From positions 1-64,000 of the forward strand of contig NW_026729330.1 in assembly GCF_030272615.1 (NCBI RefSeq): a DNA stretch of 64,000 bases, given 5' to 3'. The notes below the pieces were generated by a model that made no database searches, was not told the DNA's origin, and was given only the letters and a program-made list of their open reading frames with translations. The translations under genes were made by a program, and so were the position numbers. This DNA is from Cryptomeria japonica (lineage: Eukaryota; Streptophyta; Pinopsida; Cupressales; Cupressaceae). Shown one piece after another: positions 48,597 through 59,892 of this stretch. Within the stretch, counting starts at the first letter, position 1; each line of letters opens with the position of its first letter.

Positions 48597-49124
48597 ATGG
48601 TAAGCTCTGCAGTTCGTTTGGCTGTTCTACTGGTACTTGTTTGTCTTTCATCATCCATGTTATGTGAAGGAACGCAATACATAGTGGGGGATAATGGTGG
48701 GTGGGCACTTGATATTGATTATCAAAAGTGGGCATCAGGCAAACAATTCTTTGCTGGAGACTCACTCGGTAAATCTTTTTCTGCAATGCTTTTAATCTTT
48801 TAATTAACAACGTATATGATCTTGTTTAACTATTTTACTGCTGGTCTGATGAACGCAGTGTTCAATTATGGTGGTGATGAGGAAACCCATAATGTGATTG
48901 TGGTGACCGGATCAGCAGTTGACGGCTGTGTTAAAGAACCGAACTTGGGTGTTTACGAAAGCGGAAACGATGAGTTATTTTTGAGTGGTACAGGAGATTT
49001 GGGTTTCCTCTGCGGAATGGCTGATCACTGTACAAGTGGCATGAAACTGAAAATTACAGTCAAAGCTGCCCCAGTTTCACAAGGCGTTTCTCTTTCTCCA
49101 GCTGCTGCTGCTCCTTCCACCTGA
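48597..49124 (+). CDS. Phytocyanin PC2 (Met-type blue copper protein), two exons
   Basis: Exon 1 is 48597-48768 and exon 2 is 48859-49124, with a 90-base GT-AG intron in phase 1 at the same codon as in PC1. The product is 145 residues. A signal peptide of about 25 residues is followed by VGDNGGW, the copper His in EETHNV, the disulfide Cys in AVDGC, and the copper Cys and His in FLCGMADHC. The axial residue is Met (SGMKLKI), as in uclacyanins and plantacyanins. The tail is short and Ala/Pro/Ser-rich without an obvious GPI signal. All key residues are present and the frame is intact, so the gene is probably functional. Confidence 0.94.
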
Positions 49125-50329
49125 TGATTCAAGCCCCTTGAAGCGTTTGATGAGGATTTCGATGTGAACACAAGTCTACATATTGTTATTCCTAGTATTC
49201 TCAAAAAACAGATTTTGATCTGTAATCATTTTTTAAATATGATAAGATCTGGGTACTTTATTTTCCTTAATTTGGTGTCTAGGGATTGTTCTAGCATCTG
49301 CTACTCTTTTATGAATTACATTGGAACATAAACCCCAAGCTGGATGGTGGTTCCTCTATGCTGTTAACTACACTCGCTTATCGTCTAGGTTGGTAAGGAG
49401 GTAATAATATATTAGATTGTTACATTCTAATTATATGTTTCTGCCATTTTGGGGAAATGTACGTGAATTATATTTATATAATTTTTTTAGAGTTGAATAA
49501 TAAGGTTTTATATAATTGATTAGTAGATTTTTTTTTTAAAATATGTAGAAAAGGTAAGGATATTAATTAATTGGTGTTTATTTTATTTAAATGACAAATC
49601 TAATTAGAAATCCACTAGTTTAATGATCACCATCAAGGAAAATCCTCTCAAATTGCCCCTTCATATCATCTAAAATTAATGTCCATCCTCAACATGTCCT
49701 TTTTCTTAATTAAAAAATTCATTGCATCGGACCTCACGACAACACATAATTGTGTTAGCAGATTGAATTTATTTACTTGTCGTCACCGATAGATTTGGAA
49801 ATAAGGCAAACTTTTGGGTGACAACCTCCGAAAGAATGCATTTAAATCCACGGACCATGTGGCTTGGGCTACCAAACTATCCGACACCTTCTACACTTTC
49901 TCACCAGAAATAAAAATTGGTGTTTACTCCCCAAATTAAAAGGACAGCTCAGACGAGATGCACCTTTAATGATTTGGGGATTTCAAACACATGATCATCC
50001 TACGCAACCCCCTTAAGTCCTCTACCTACAAAAATCGTGCCACAACACTCATATCCCATCCCTTGGGATTAGTCATCATTGCAATTTGAAATTCCAACAA
50101 TATAGGATTCAAATTTCTATGCCAATCAATCATAACAATCCACCACCCAGAAAGGCTAATCCCCACCTCGTTTAACAGGGCAACCCACAAAACCACGTCA
50201 CTCGAGCATTCACGTCACCCAAAAGGGCTAAAAAACCTCATCACCCAATCATCCACTACAACCAACCATAGAGGAAACCGCCCCATGTTAGAACCATTCA
50301 CCAAAGACATCAAATTAAAGCATCACATT
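49125..50329. other. PC2 downstream region, no gene recognised
   Basis: Includes the PC2 3' untranslated region and then moderately complex sequence. From about 49620 onward it may be the 3' tail of the LINE remnant that follows on the - strand. Confidence 0.45.
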
Positions 50330-50578
50330 CAGATGCATGCTTGGCTAAACTATCAACCCAATTAAAAATATGCCTTATTTTAAAGTCTTCAAATTTATTA
50401 ATTCTAATAGTGTTAATCACTATCATCAAGTCACCTTCTAAATAAATTTTCTTGGCTCCGATCTCTATCCCCAACTACAATCCAAGATGAGCAGCTCTAA
50501 ATTCCGCCATAGTATTTGTAGTTTGTCCTAAGGCCATGGATTTTTCAGCAATCATTTTACCATTCTCATCCCTAGCAA
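50330..50578 (-). pseudogene. LINE-type RNase H remnant, second copy
   Basis: One frame with a single TAG codes IARDENGKMIAEKSMALG, TMAEFRAAHLGL, LGIEIGAKKIYLEGDLMIVI and FNWVDSLAKHAS. These match the conserved Glu (AEFRAA) and Asp (EGDL) motifs of the RNase H domain of plant LINEs. The part upstream with the first catalytic Asp is not present. The stop lies between the two motifs (a probable Gln codon). Confidence 0.8.
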
Positions 50579-51686
50579 TACAATATTATATTCATTCTAT
50601 ATTTAAAAAAATATTAACTATTTAATTTATTTATTATAGACTGTAATGTAGATAGTTAGATATCATTTTTTTGATAACATTAAACTATTAAAAAAAAAAA
50701 AAATTGTACTATAGAAGATTCAAACTTAACACCATTTAGATACCTACTACATAGACTTTTCCATTAAAAAACAAAATTTAGTTTTAATCAAGCTTATGAA
50801 CAACAATTATTTGATAGCTCTATGCATTTTGACTATGAATTTTCATTAGTTCTCGTGATAAATGAGCTCAATCAATAATCAACAATTATTAATCTTGTCT
50901 TATAAACTGGAGACTACTCACTATTTGCAAACTGAACTAGAATTTTTATCTTATGGTGTTGGTGAGTTCTTCATCAAAACATCTCCTGAACAATGCGCAG
51001 GGCAAAATTTAGAAGGCATTCAGTAATGTTTTCATCCCATTGAGTGCCTATTTTAATTATCTTTAAAAGCTATGTAATGCAATAAATATTTCCTTTGCTA
51101 TCGTAATGTTTGAAAACTAATGTTTACACGAAGCCTCAAGCTCCACGAGATGGCATTCGTTCTAATAGTCCATGTGCCCTGACTATGCTTCCAAATTCTA
51201 CATATTCATCAAGACGTAGGGAAACCATTTTCTTCTATGTCAATATAGAAGTAAAATTTGAGCCAACTATTCCCTTCTTTTGATCAACAATGGAAGATGT
51301 CAGAATGGTGATATTAGACAAATCTTATGTAACACATAATAACAATCATGGTGGCTATAGTAATTGCCAAAACTCTGGTGAAGGCAGAGGACTACGGGAA
51401 GTTAGAGTTTTGAAACTCTACAAGCAAGAGACAAGGGGACACGTTACTTGCAATGCATTTTGATGCCAAGGATTTTGCTAGAACCCTGTGTTCCCAATTT
51501 GTGCAGCGAGCAACCTTAAAGCTTACGGTCGTGCGGATTACACAGGCTAGGCTCTTTGTTTATTTTTTGGTTTTTTTCTTCTGGGTTACTTCCACAACAT
51601 TATGAATTTTGGGGAGCAACAATTTATGTCTCTATCATTTTTAGTGTATGGTTTTAAATAATGAGAATTTTGTTTGCACAAGTTTT
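50579..51686. other. Intergenic sequence, nothing recognised
   Basis: AT-rich at first and then mixed sequence. No ORF or repeat identified. Confidence 0.5.
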
Positions 51687-52589
51687 TGTTCCTACCTATG
51701 ATTTATAACGAGGCTGCAATTACATGCTAGTCAAGGCAATAATACTACAGTCATGCTCAACTTTACCTCTAAGCTAACAAACGAAGATTGCAAGCTAACT
51801 CCTTATGCCTCTTTAGAAATTACATGCATTTCCTCTTTCATTCCTGCTATTCAGTTCTTCTCCTTTGTATAAATCATGGAAAGTTTTAATTGTTAATGAT
51901 ATAGAGATTTATTTGCTTTCATTAAGTTTTTTCTCTCCTTAGTTAGACTTAAGGTGGTTGTTAGTGCTACTTAACTTCTAGTTTCTTTCTAATTCATGGC
52001 TAAATTAACTACTGCTCTTCATGATCGATTGAAAATTCATGTTTCATGCTCTCTCTTATGCTAAACTAAGCAAGGAGAACTCCATTATTTAACTCTTCCT
52101 TTTCAACCATAATTTTAGTTCTTGCAGTGGTCAATCTTTTATATAAATCATGCTTTTGAGGAATGTTAGTCATATAAATTTTAATCATTAAATTGTAGCT
52201 CTATTTTTCTCTTTTTTTTTTCTACAAGTTTTGCTTCTTTTTTCTCTAGCTAGATCACTTTCCAAGTTTAGGTACAAATTTTACATTGTATTAGAGCATA
52301 CAGAAGCTAGGAAAAAGGATTAAAAATAATCTTTTGTAGGTATTGAAGATTAGAGTTTTTGGAAAGAATGGAATTTTTGTTATCTTGGGGGTTGTTTCTT
52401 AATATTTTTGTGGAATCACAAATTGAGATAAATTTGCATTCATGGGGGTTTAATCATGTATGTTCATATTTATTTTCATCCTTCTATTGCCAAGCTAACT
52501 TAAAAGAATCAAAACAAGGGATAACAATCATTATCATGAGTAGGATCCATTGCCCTATCTCGTTGGACGTGTTCCTAAGCCAAGTGACT

Positions 52590-52800
52590 TTGAATAGAAG
52601 AATGCATGGTTTAATGGTAATGACATTGCCTATGGACTAATATGCATTACTATCTATAAGGATACTCTACATCACATACAACACACTGAGTGCCCTTTCA
52701 TTTCTTGGACAATCATCCAACAATTGTATGGAGACAATGGATCTTCATGTGAAAGTGATGTTTCCTTAGATGACTAGGCTTTTGTACATGATATTGAGAC
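52590..52800 (+). pseudogene. Copia-type gag remnant
   Basis: A short frame codes AWFNGNDIAYGLICITIYKD and CPFISWTIIQQLYGDNG. This matches the W-N-x-x-A...W-x-x-L-x-x-x-Y pattern of copia gag domains. It ends at stops and is only a fragment. Confidence 0.65.
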
Positions 52801-52989
52801 TTTCATAGCCCCATGTTGTGTACACATATCCTTTTGGGATATTAAATTTATTGATAAACCAACTACACATGTTGTTTCTTCAAAGTTGAGAGTTTCTTCA
52901 TTGAAACTCCCAATGACTCTTTGTAGCAAGATCATTTATGTCTTCTAGATTTAGTTAATTGGGACCAATTTCTACCTGACATTTTTTAT

Positions 52990-53560
52990 TTCTTGGTAGA
53001 GTCCCTCATTTTTTTAATCTAGATGACATTATTTATTGCATAAATCTTCTCTTTGATGAGGAAGATTCTTCTTTAATTTTTGTAAGGGAACATTTTCACC
53101 CTCTTTTTCATTTTGTCAATGATCATTCTTCACAACTTGATATGAGTGTGGATACTTTCGCACAACTATTTCAAGAGATCCATTTGCCTTCAAATGAGAT
53201 ACTTGAGTCTTCCAATTGTCTTCTATATTAATGTCTAAGAGATTTTAGATTGTCATATTCAAAAGTACTTGATTTTATTATGATAACTTTTGGCATTGGC
53301 ATGGAGAGCACTGAGCAAAGTTCAAAGACATTTTTATTTTGAGTTTTCTTCCTACACATTCTTTCAAGAATGACAGGATATGTTGCATACACCTTTGGTT
53401 TTTTCCTTCCTAAGGAGATAAATGTATTCGATGATTGTGGACCATCTTTTGCATCTAGTTTTAAGAATCTACCATTGAGTGCACATTGCAGGTGGATACT
53501 TGGTCCTTCCATGAAACTTTTTGCACTTTCACTTTTTGCGAGACCTTACATAGGGTGAAG
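52990..53560 (+). pseudogene. Homologue of the copia-D extra ORF, broken
   Basis: Shares LLFDEEDSSLIFVREHFHPL with LLFDEDDPSLIVAREHFDPL of copia-D, and further on FFLPKEINVF with LFLPKGRNVF. Stops and a shift interrupt it. Its persistence in two diverged elements suggests a shared component of the family. Function is unknown. Confidence 0.7.
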
Positions 53561-54031
53561 AACACTACAATATAATAGCTGCCATGTAGAGTTAGTGTAA
53601 ATTTACAAGGGAGATTTCTTTCCCACTAGGTTTTTAGTCTTTCATCTTTTCATTCCTTTTTCCTTGGTTAGACTTAAAGGGGGGTTTTCACTTAACTTTA
53701 TGTTCCAACCCATGATTTACTATGAGAGTATAGTTTCATGCTAGCCAAGGTAGTAATGAAACAGTCATGCTCCATTTTACATATAAGCCAATAAAAGAAG
53801 AGAGAAATTTAACTCGTTACCCCTCTTCAAAAATTACACTCATTTCCTCCATAATTTCTACTTTATGGTTCTTCTACTTTGTAGAAATCATGCAAAGTTG
53901 TAATTGTTAATGAAATAGACATTTATTTATATTTGTTCACTACTCTATTTTTCCTCTACTCTTTTGCAAATTTTTTCTTCTCTTTTCCAACTAGATCCAT
54001 ATTCTACTTGCAGATTCAACTAATTTTTACA

Positions 54032-55699
54032 AATTCTATGTGCGGATGCATTTATCTTTTCTTGTATGATTTTAAATCACTTGTTATGGATTAGGTTTTA
54101 TTTCTTCACAAGTGTTGATTTCCACTCAAGTGGGGCTCTTGCATCTTTTGATACTACTATAATGGAATATTCCTTGAATTATTTTATGAGAAGTACTTTC
54201 AAATCTCTTAAATTTAATGTCAAAATGGGCAAGTTGTGTTAAAAAGTTATTTTCCACATAGTATAGACTGAAACCTTTTTGCTAGCATTTAGGCTAAAAA
54301 ATTTAGTGCCTTGAAATTAGTTAATTATGGGTTTAAATTTTACATAAAATCAAAATGATATGGTATTCTACTCTAATGAATTTTGAGTACAATACTAAGA
54401 TACATTCATTTCTTTGTGTTGTTAAAGGCTCTAAGAAGTTACATTTGTAAAATGGATTTTGATTTTTTGTGTAAAATGTTTTTTCATTTTGCAAGGATGA
54501 CTTCAGAGTATCATCCTCCTTCCTTTAAATCTAACACTTCTTTGATGCATTGCTGAAGGCTTTGAGAAGTTACTTTTTGTAAAATGATTTTCAAATTTTT
54601 TTGATGAAAAGATTTTCCATTTTACATGTATGACTTTAGAGTAGCATCCTCCTTCCTTCTAGACTGATATCACTTAGAGATTCTTGTCCACTTTGTTTCT
54701 AATAGTTCTCAATGAAGTAGCATGAGCAACAAATTTCAATCATAACTTCTAACTATATATAGCACAAATACATAACAATATACAATAAATTACAATTGTA
54801 TGTGAAGGTAAAGGCTTTGACATTTAAGTGAAGTGAGCCCTAAACTATGTTTACCACTTCTATTGAGCATCATAATGCTATTTTATAATTATTTAATATC
54901 ATTTCTCGGCTCCTAGTATCAATTATACATGATAGAGTGATTGCTTGGGGCATTAGGCATTAGGTATTCTATTTCTCTTGATGGAATACATGAAGTTGAC
55001 ACAAGAGTAAGGACAAAGATAAAACTAGAACTTACAAAATCTACTAAAGGCTATAAACTTAATTTGCACATATTTGTTGAAGGAAATTGAATCATTTTTT
55101 ATGCAATATTTGGCATTATGTTGTGACATTTCTAGTAAGATTATCTAAATCAATATTTTTTCTAAAGAACAAATGACCTTATGATAGGTTTTCTTCTGAA
55201 CCCAGTAACATAAGATATTATTAATAATAAATTGTGATTATAGTTATATTTTATCTATTACTCAACCTTTGTTTGGACATAGTTCAAGTTTTAAGGGGAC
55301 ATTACAGTTCCCACTCAGGCAATTTTGAAAAGTTAGATTCAACTCAACAATTTTCCTTGTAGATCCTATACTCTTATAGTATCAAACAAGAGAAAAATGA
55401 GTGTCTAATGTTATTAAATTATGAAAGTCTGAAAAAAATCAATATAAAGAGTCACTATCCACCTATTGAACAAACTAGAAAACACATAGCTTAGTGCAAC
55501 AATCACTTCACTAAGCCCTTAAATTACTACCAATTGTTCAAAACTTGAATGGGAGAGGCAAACAAAGTTTATAAGGATCTCATAATTGATAGCTTGAATT
55601 ACCATGATCTGCAGACGACTTTGATATTATTTGTAGTTTTGAAGATATAAAGTGGTGGACAACATTTTAACTTCGCAACTAAAAAATTAGGGGTCATAA
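54032..55699. other. AT-rich sequence with one short tandem repeat
   Basis: No gene recognised. Contains the 130-base tandem duplication listed separately (54425-54662). Confidence 0.5.
54425..54662. repeat. 130-base tandem duplication
   Basis: Two diverged copies starting at AAGGCTCTAAGAAGTTAC (54425) and AAGGCTTTGAGAAGTTAC (54555). Both end near ATCCTCCTTCCTT. Confidence 0.75.
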
Positions 55700-57565
55700 T
55701 GTTAGATGTGAAGTCGAGTAATCATGAAATATTCAATTGTGTTTCTCTTAGATTATCTCTTGAATTCTCTAGAGATGTAAATAGACAATGTAAAAAGCTA
55801 TATATATATGTGTGTATACTTTTTTTAAAAAGATGTAACAAATTAAATAAATTTGAGTTCTCCCCTTTTCCCATGGTTGTAACCATATTGGTAAACCACA
55901 TAAATATTGTGTTTTATGATTTGTGTTATTTTTATTACCATCTTTAATTCTAGTTTTACAAATTGTTTATCTACACTTTATTTTAAAAAATTGCTCTCCA
56001 AGGAGAAGTTTTGGAAAAATTGAGAAGAGATGGAAGATGTTTGGATATTGGATCGTAGAGTGGGTGCTGGTATGTAGTAGAAAGTCACACTAAACTGGGA
56101 GTTGTTTATCCTAATTCATATTCATCTTTGTTTTTCTCTACTCAAAAGAGGTTGTTGGATCAATCAAATAAAAAAAGTTGATTCAAACATTGAAGATTTT
56201 CTTGGCATGTTGGAATCTTATGAAATCCTAATAGCTTCTAGCCGTGATATGGGGAATCTGTAGCAGAAGCCAAACCTCAAACTAAATTCTTCAAAGGAAG
56301 ATTTGTATTTTTTGGTAGAGGTTGAGAATCAAGATGCCTCAGATAAATTGTTAAATGATGGAAAAGATATCTGGCAATCCAAAGGTAAAATAATGCATCA
56401 TTGGTAGGATGAAGAAAGTGCGAATACTAGTGGTTGATGGGATTGAGGAAGAGGTGACAAGCTTCACAATTGCAAAATGAATAGAATACAAACAAGGATG
56501 TGATAGATGGCTAGAAAAGTGAGGATGCTAGGTTTGTTTCTTTCTCTAGTCTTGATGCAGCTATGATATGTATAAATGGTTTAAGAAACCATGAACTTGT
56601 GATAGGACAGTACAGGTGGACTACAAATATGAAGTGGATTATCAAGGCAAAGGCTCTGCATGGCAACATTTTGTCAAGCTACATATCCATGGAAATTAAT
56701 CTGGATAATGCCATCATGGAAGAATTACAAAAGAAGGTAGAGGTAAATAATAATGTAAAGGACCTCATGCTGCGCATCTTTGAAACAGTGTTGCTCACTT
56801 CTAGCTTCAGCCTAGACAATGCTAAGCCTTTGTAAGTATGTCATGCAGGGTATATTCCTAGTTGTGTTAAGGTGCTATGTTACAATGCATGATAAATAGA
56901 TAAGATTCATGGATTAACATTACAGATCTAAACGAGCAATATCAGGGATATATTTTGTACAAGCCTATTGGTATTAATGGTGATCATTCCACTGATAGAA
57001 TCCTTGAAGTGGCAGAGAAAATTTGGGTCGATTTTTTCTTTTACTTGGCTCGGGGTGATAAAAAGTTGCTAAGTTTTATTAAGTCTTATTTGACTTGGAG
57101 ATGACTCATTTGGAGTGTCCTTGTTCAAATTTATGAGGCGTTAAAGTCATTTGCTTAAGATATGACAATAAGCCTAGAAAAGTGGAGGACATCTCTGAAC
57201 AAATTTCCTTTCTATAGTGATTGGACATCAAGTAGGAGATTGTTGGATATGAAGTCCAACAATCATGGACTATTCAACTGCCTCTCCCGAATTATCTCTA
57301 AGTTCTCTGTAGAATTCAATGGATATTGTAACAAGCTATATATATGTGTATACTGCTTGTACCAAAGATGTAAAAGATTAAATAAATCTGACTTCTGATC
57401 CCCTTTTCCTGTGGATGCCCTTTTCCTGTGGATGTAAACATATTGGTGAACCACGTAAATATTGTGTTTTGTGATCTGTGTTATTTTGCTTTGTGATCTG
57501 TGTTATTTTGCTTTGCATCTTTGATTCTGGTTTTGCAAATTGTTTATCTGCACTTCGTTTTCAAC
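55700..57565 (+). mobile_element. LTR-like repeat pair enclosing host-derived sequence
   Basis: Sequences at 55700-55985 and 57241-57565 are direct repeats that begin TGTTAGATGTGAAGTC or TGTTGGATATGAAGTC and share AAGCTATATATA and CATATTGGT(A/G)AACCAC. The right copy is preceded by the purine-rich GTAGGAGAT. Between them lie 1.25 kb without gag or pol but with coding-like pieces, including an HSP90 fragment. The likeliest reading is a small non-autonomous LTR element that captured host sequence. Similarity also seems to reach a little upstream of both repeats, so a segmental duplication is an alternative. Confidence 0.5.
56563..56835 (+). pseudogene. HSP90 C-terminal fragment, intronless
   Basis: An open frame codes ELVIGQYRWTTNMKWIIKAK, YISMEINLDNAIMEEL and VKDLMLRIFETVLLTSSFSL. 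These align with the conserved end of the HSP90 middle/C-terminal domain (cytosolic forms have TGEYGWTANMERIMKAQ, then MEINPDN-IMEELRK, then ETALLTSGFSL). About four residues before MEIN are missing, and the dimerisation end with MEEVD is absent. The fragment has no intron and no start of its own, so it is a pseudogene piece, probably retroposed or captured. Confidence 0.85.
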
Positions 57566-57623
57566 ACGCAAGACTTTATATGATGTGGGATAAGCTTGAA
57601 CAACATCCTTCGATTCCCACAAG

Positions 57624-57736
57624 GAGCTATGGGTTCGTTTACCTAGTGGTTCCAAGCTGTTTTTTAAAAAACTATTATATTGGCCCGAGCTATGTGTTGC
57701 TTTACCTAGTGGTTCCATGGTGTATTTAAAAAAACA
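57624..57736. repeat. 64-base tandem duplication
   Basis: Two copies share GAGCTATG(G/T)GTT and TTTACCTAGTGGTTCCA (starting near 57624 and 57688). Non-coding. Confidence 0.75.
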
Positions 57737-58303
57737 TTCGTTTAGCTCAGATGCAGCCTGCTGTTGCAAAACCAAGTAATGCCATTATCTGTTTCTGTGC
57801 ACATGTATTAATTCTTAATCAATGTTCTTGCACTTTATCTTAGCAAAGAGAGCAAATCTCTTATTCTTGGAAAAAACCAAAAAAAGCAAATAAACAAAAC
57901 AAAACAGAAACTCTAGCTGCATGGCAGACGTCGTTAACAACAGATAAAACAAAACGAAGTAAATCAATCAAGAGTGCATAGAACGCTGCTCAATCAACCT
58001 GTCCAGTTGACCAAATCGCACCAAAAATAACAATGGACACCCTGTAGCTTAACAAATGGTCTGCCAAAATTTTCAGCCTATGTTGGGTGGCAAACATGAG
58101 CCTTCAATTTTTCCCATAGCGCTTACAATTTTAAGTCAATGGAAATCGTAACCGACGATGTGTATCTGACACACGTAACATCCGGCACCGGCATATTTAT
58201 TAGGCAGTTATTTCCTCGCCAAGTTTCTCAATCAAATCAAAGCGCGTCAATTGCCCCTTTCAAGGATGGAAGCCTCACGGGAACTTCCCATGCAAAATAT
58301 TAA

Positions 58304-58312
58304 CTATATATA
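58304..58312 (+). promoter_or_regulatory. TATA box candidate of PC3
   Basis: CTATATATA lies about 65 bases upstream of the PC3 ATG (58375). This would give a leader of roughly 35-40 bases. Confidence 0.55.
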
Positions 58313-58374
58313 CCCCTATATCGACTACATTTCATCACATCTGTAACACCTGATTACAAAGTAAGACAATCGCA

Positions 58375-58971
58375 ATGGGAACGGCTCGTGCATTGTTTTC
58401 TGTGGGATGTCTGTTATCATTTCTGACGGCATGCCAGGCTACTAAGGTATACACCGTGGGAGATGAAGCAGGTTGGACGTTGGGCTATGATTATCACGAG
58501 TGGGCAGAAGGCAAAAAATTTCGCGTTGGAGATACACTCGGTAATTTTATTCCAGTATTAGAAGTCTTCATGTTAGAATTTTTGATATTACGAATTATTG
58601 CCTTTGAATTTTCTGTTGTCTAACGTTGTGATTGTGGCTTTGCTGTGGAAGCAGTGTTTAACTACCACAATTCTGAGATGAGCAGTCATAATGTGGTGAG
58701 AGTAAACGGAACAGCCTATGCAAACTGCGTTAGCGACCCAAACTTGGGACTCTATGAAAGCGGAAGCGATAAAATAGTTTTAAGCGGCCCGGGACAGTTG
58801 TAGTTTATTTGTGGAACGCCCGGTCATTGTCAAAGTGGCATGAAACTTAACATCACTGTGAAAAAACGACACTCCCATAAGCATTTTGCTCCTCCTGCTC
58901 CAGCACACAGAACTGACGAAATCCCTGCTGCTTCAGATTCTACCTTTTGGACGCGTTTAACCTGGAATTAA
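58375..58971 (+). pseudogene. Phytocyanin PC3, one nonsense codon
   Basis: Exon 1 is 58375-58540 and exon 2 is 58655-58971, with a 114-base GT-AG intron in phase 1 at the conserved position. The signal peptide, VGDEAGW, the copper His in SSHNV, the Cys in YANC, and the copper Cys and His in FICGTPGHC are present, with axial Met (SGMKLNI). An in-frame TAG at 58801-58803 replaces the Trp or other aromatic residue expected before FIC, so the translated protein would lack the copper Cys and His. The rest of the frame stays open to TAA 58971 and ends in a His/Lys-rich and Pro/Ala-rich tail. A recent loss, an assembly error or stop readthrough are the options. Confidence 0.9.
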
Positions 58972-59459
58972 AATGGCCTACTCGCCTGCTTGTCTATAGT
59001 TTCTACTAAAACAATATTAGCCTCATGATTGAGGGATCCATGATTCTGACAATACGTTTCTTTCACATTTCTCTATAAGCTAATAATATATATGGTAATC
59101 TAGTCAAACAGGATCACTTCTATTGTATCTATGTTACACAACGTAACCAAAAGCATTATATAGTGGATATCGTATTATAATGTCACAATCTAGAGTCATT
59201 GAATGTATGTGAATTATGCATAGAATATATCAAGGAAATTAAATTTATACGTTTGTAGAGAATTACCTTGAATTCTATACTGGTTCACGCCTCTGTTCAT
59301 TTGCGCCATGATTCCTTTATTAGTCTGCACGGTTTTCTGAATGTGACATCCGAATGGCAAGAAGCGTTTTAATTTTCTCTGCGTGCAGAAAACTACACTG
59401 TGGATATGAATGATCACTTCTTTATCTAAATTTCACGAGCCAGTTCTCTCGTCTCTAAC
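58972..59459. other. PC3 downstream sequence
   Basis: The 3' flank of PC3. No further gene recognised. Confidence 0.5.
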
Positions 59460-59892
59460 CTGAAAAATTAATTACATGAAAATTGTTAAATCAAAAGACA
59501 AATTGGGAACACACAAACACAAGAATTTATCAAGGTTCACCAATTTGGCTACATTCACAAGAAAAGCAGAGCAGGGATATTATTATTATTGCAGCTTGCA
59601 TACATAGGGATTTACCCTCATATTTATACAACAGTCTTCAGCAGAAGACGAAGGGACAAAGATGGGGAAGATGAAATGAAGAGTTAGACTTCACATCCCA
59701 ATAATCTCCCACTTGAAGTTTGACTCCGCTATGACTTCACATCTGAACAACCTCCCACTTGAAGTATATACCCTTGTTTCCATTCTCAACAATATCCAAA
59801 TGCAATCACCAAATTCCATGGTAATATACAGGCTGAGAATCAATCACAATAGCTGGAATAGCAACCACAACTAATTGCTAATCACTATTAGG
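59460..59892 (-). mobile_element. LTR retrotransposon fragment
   Basis: On the - strand the sequence reads ACTTCAAGTGGGAGATTATT, a copia polypurine tract followed by LTR-like sequence (about 59703 leftward to 59460). A short piece of internal sequence remains to the right before copia-F begins. No coding sequence remains. Confidence 0.55.

Larger units (their letters stand above)
51687..54031 (+). mobile_element. Decayed relative of copia-D
   Basis: LTR-like sequences at 51687-52285 and 53701-54031 share TGTTCC starts, CATGCTAG(T/C)CAAGG and the TAATTGTTAATGA region, although the right copy is shorter. A degraded primer site, TTGTATTAGAGC, lies at 52287. A purine tract (AAAGGGGGGTTTTCACT) precedes the right LTR. 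Inside are a copia-type gag remnant (52590-52760) and a segment homologous to the copia-D extra ORF (about 52990-53560). No RT is visible, as in copia-D. No target duplication was found. Confidence 0.65.

Noticed and set aside
52359-52640. A 93-codon + strand open frame in the copia-D relative
   Set aside because: The gag-like residues are read in a different frame. This one is probably a shadow or leader sequence.
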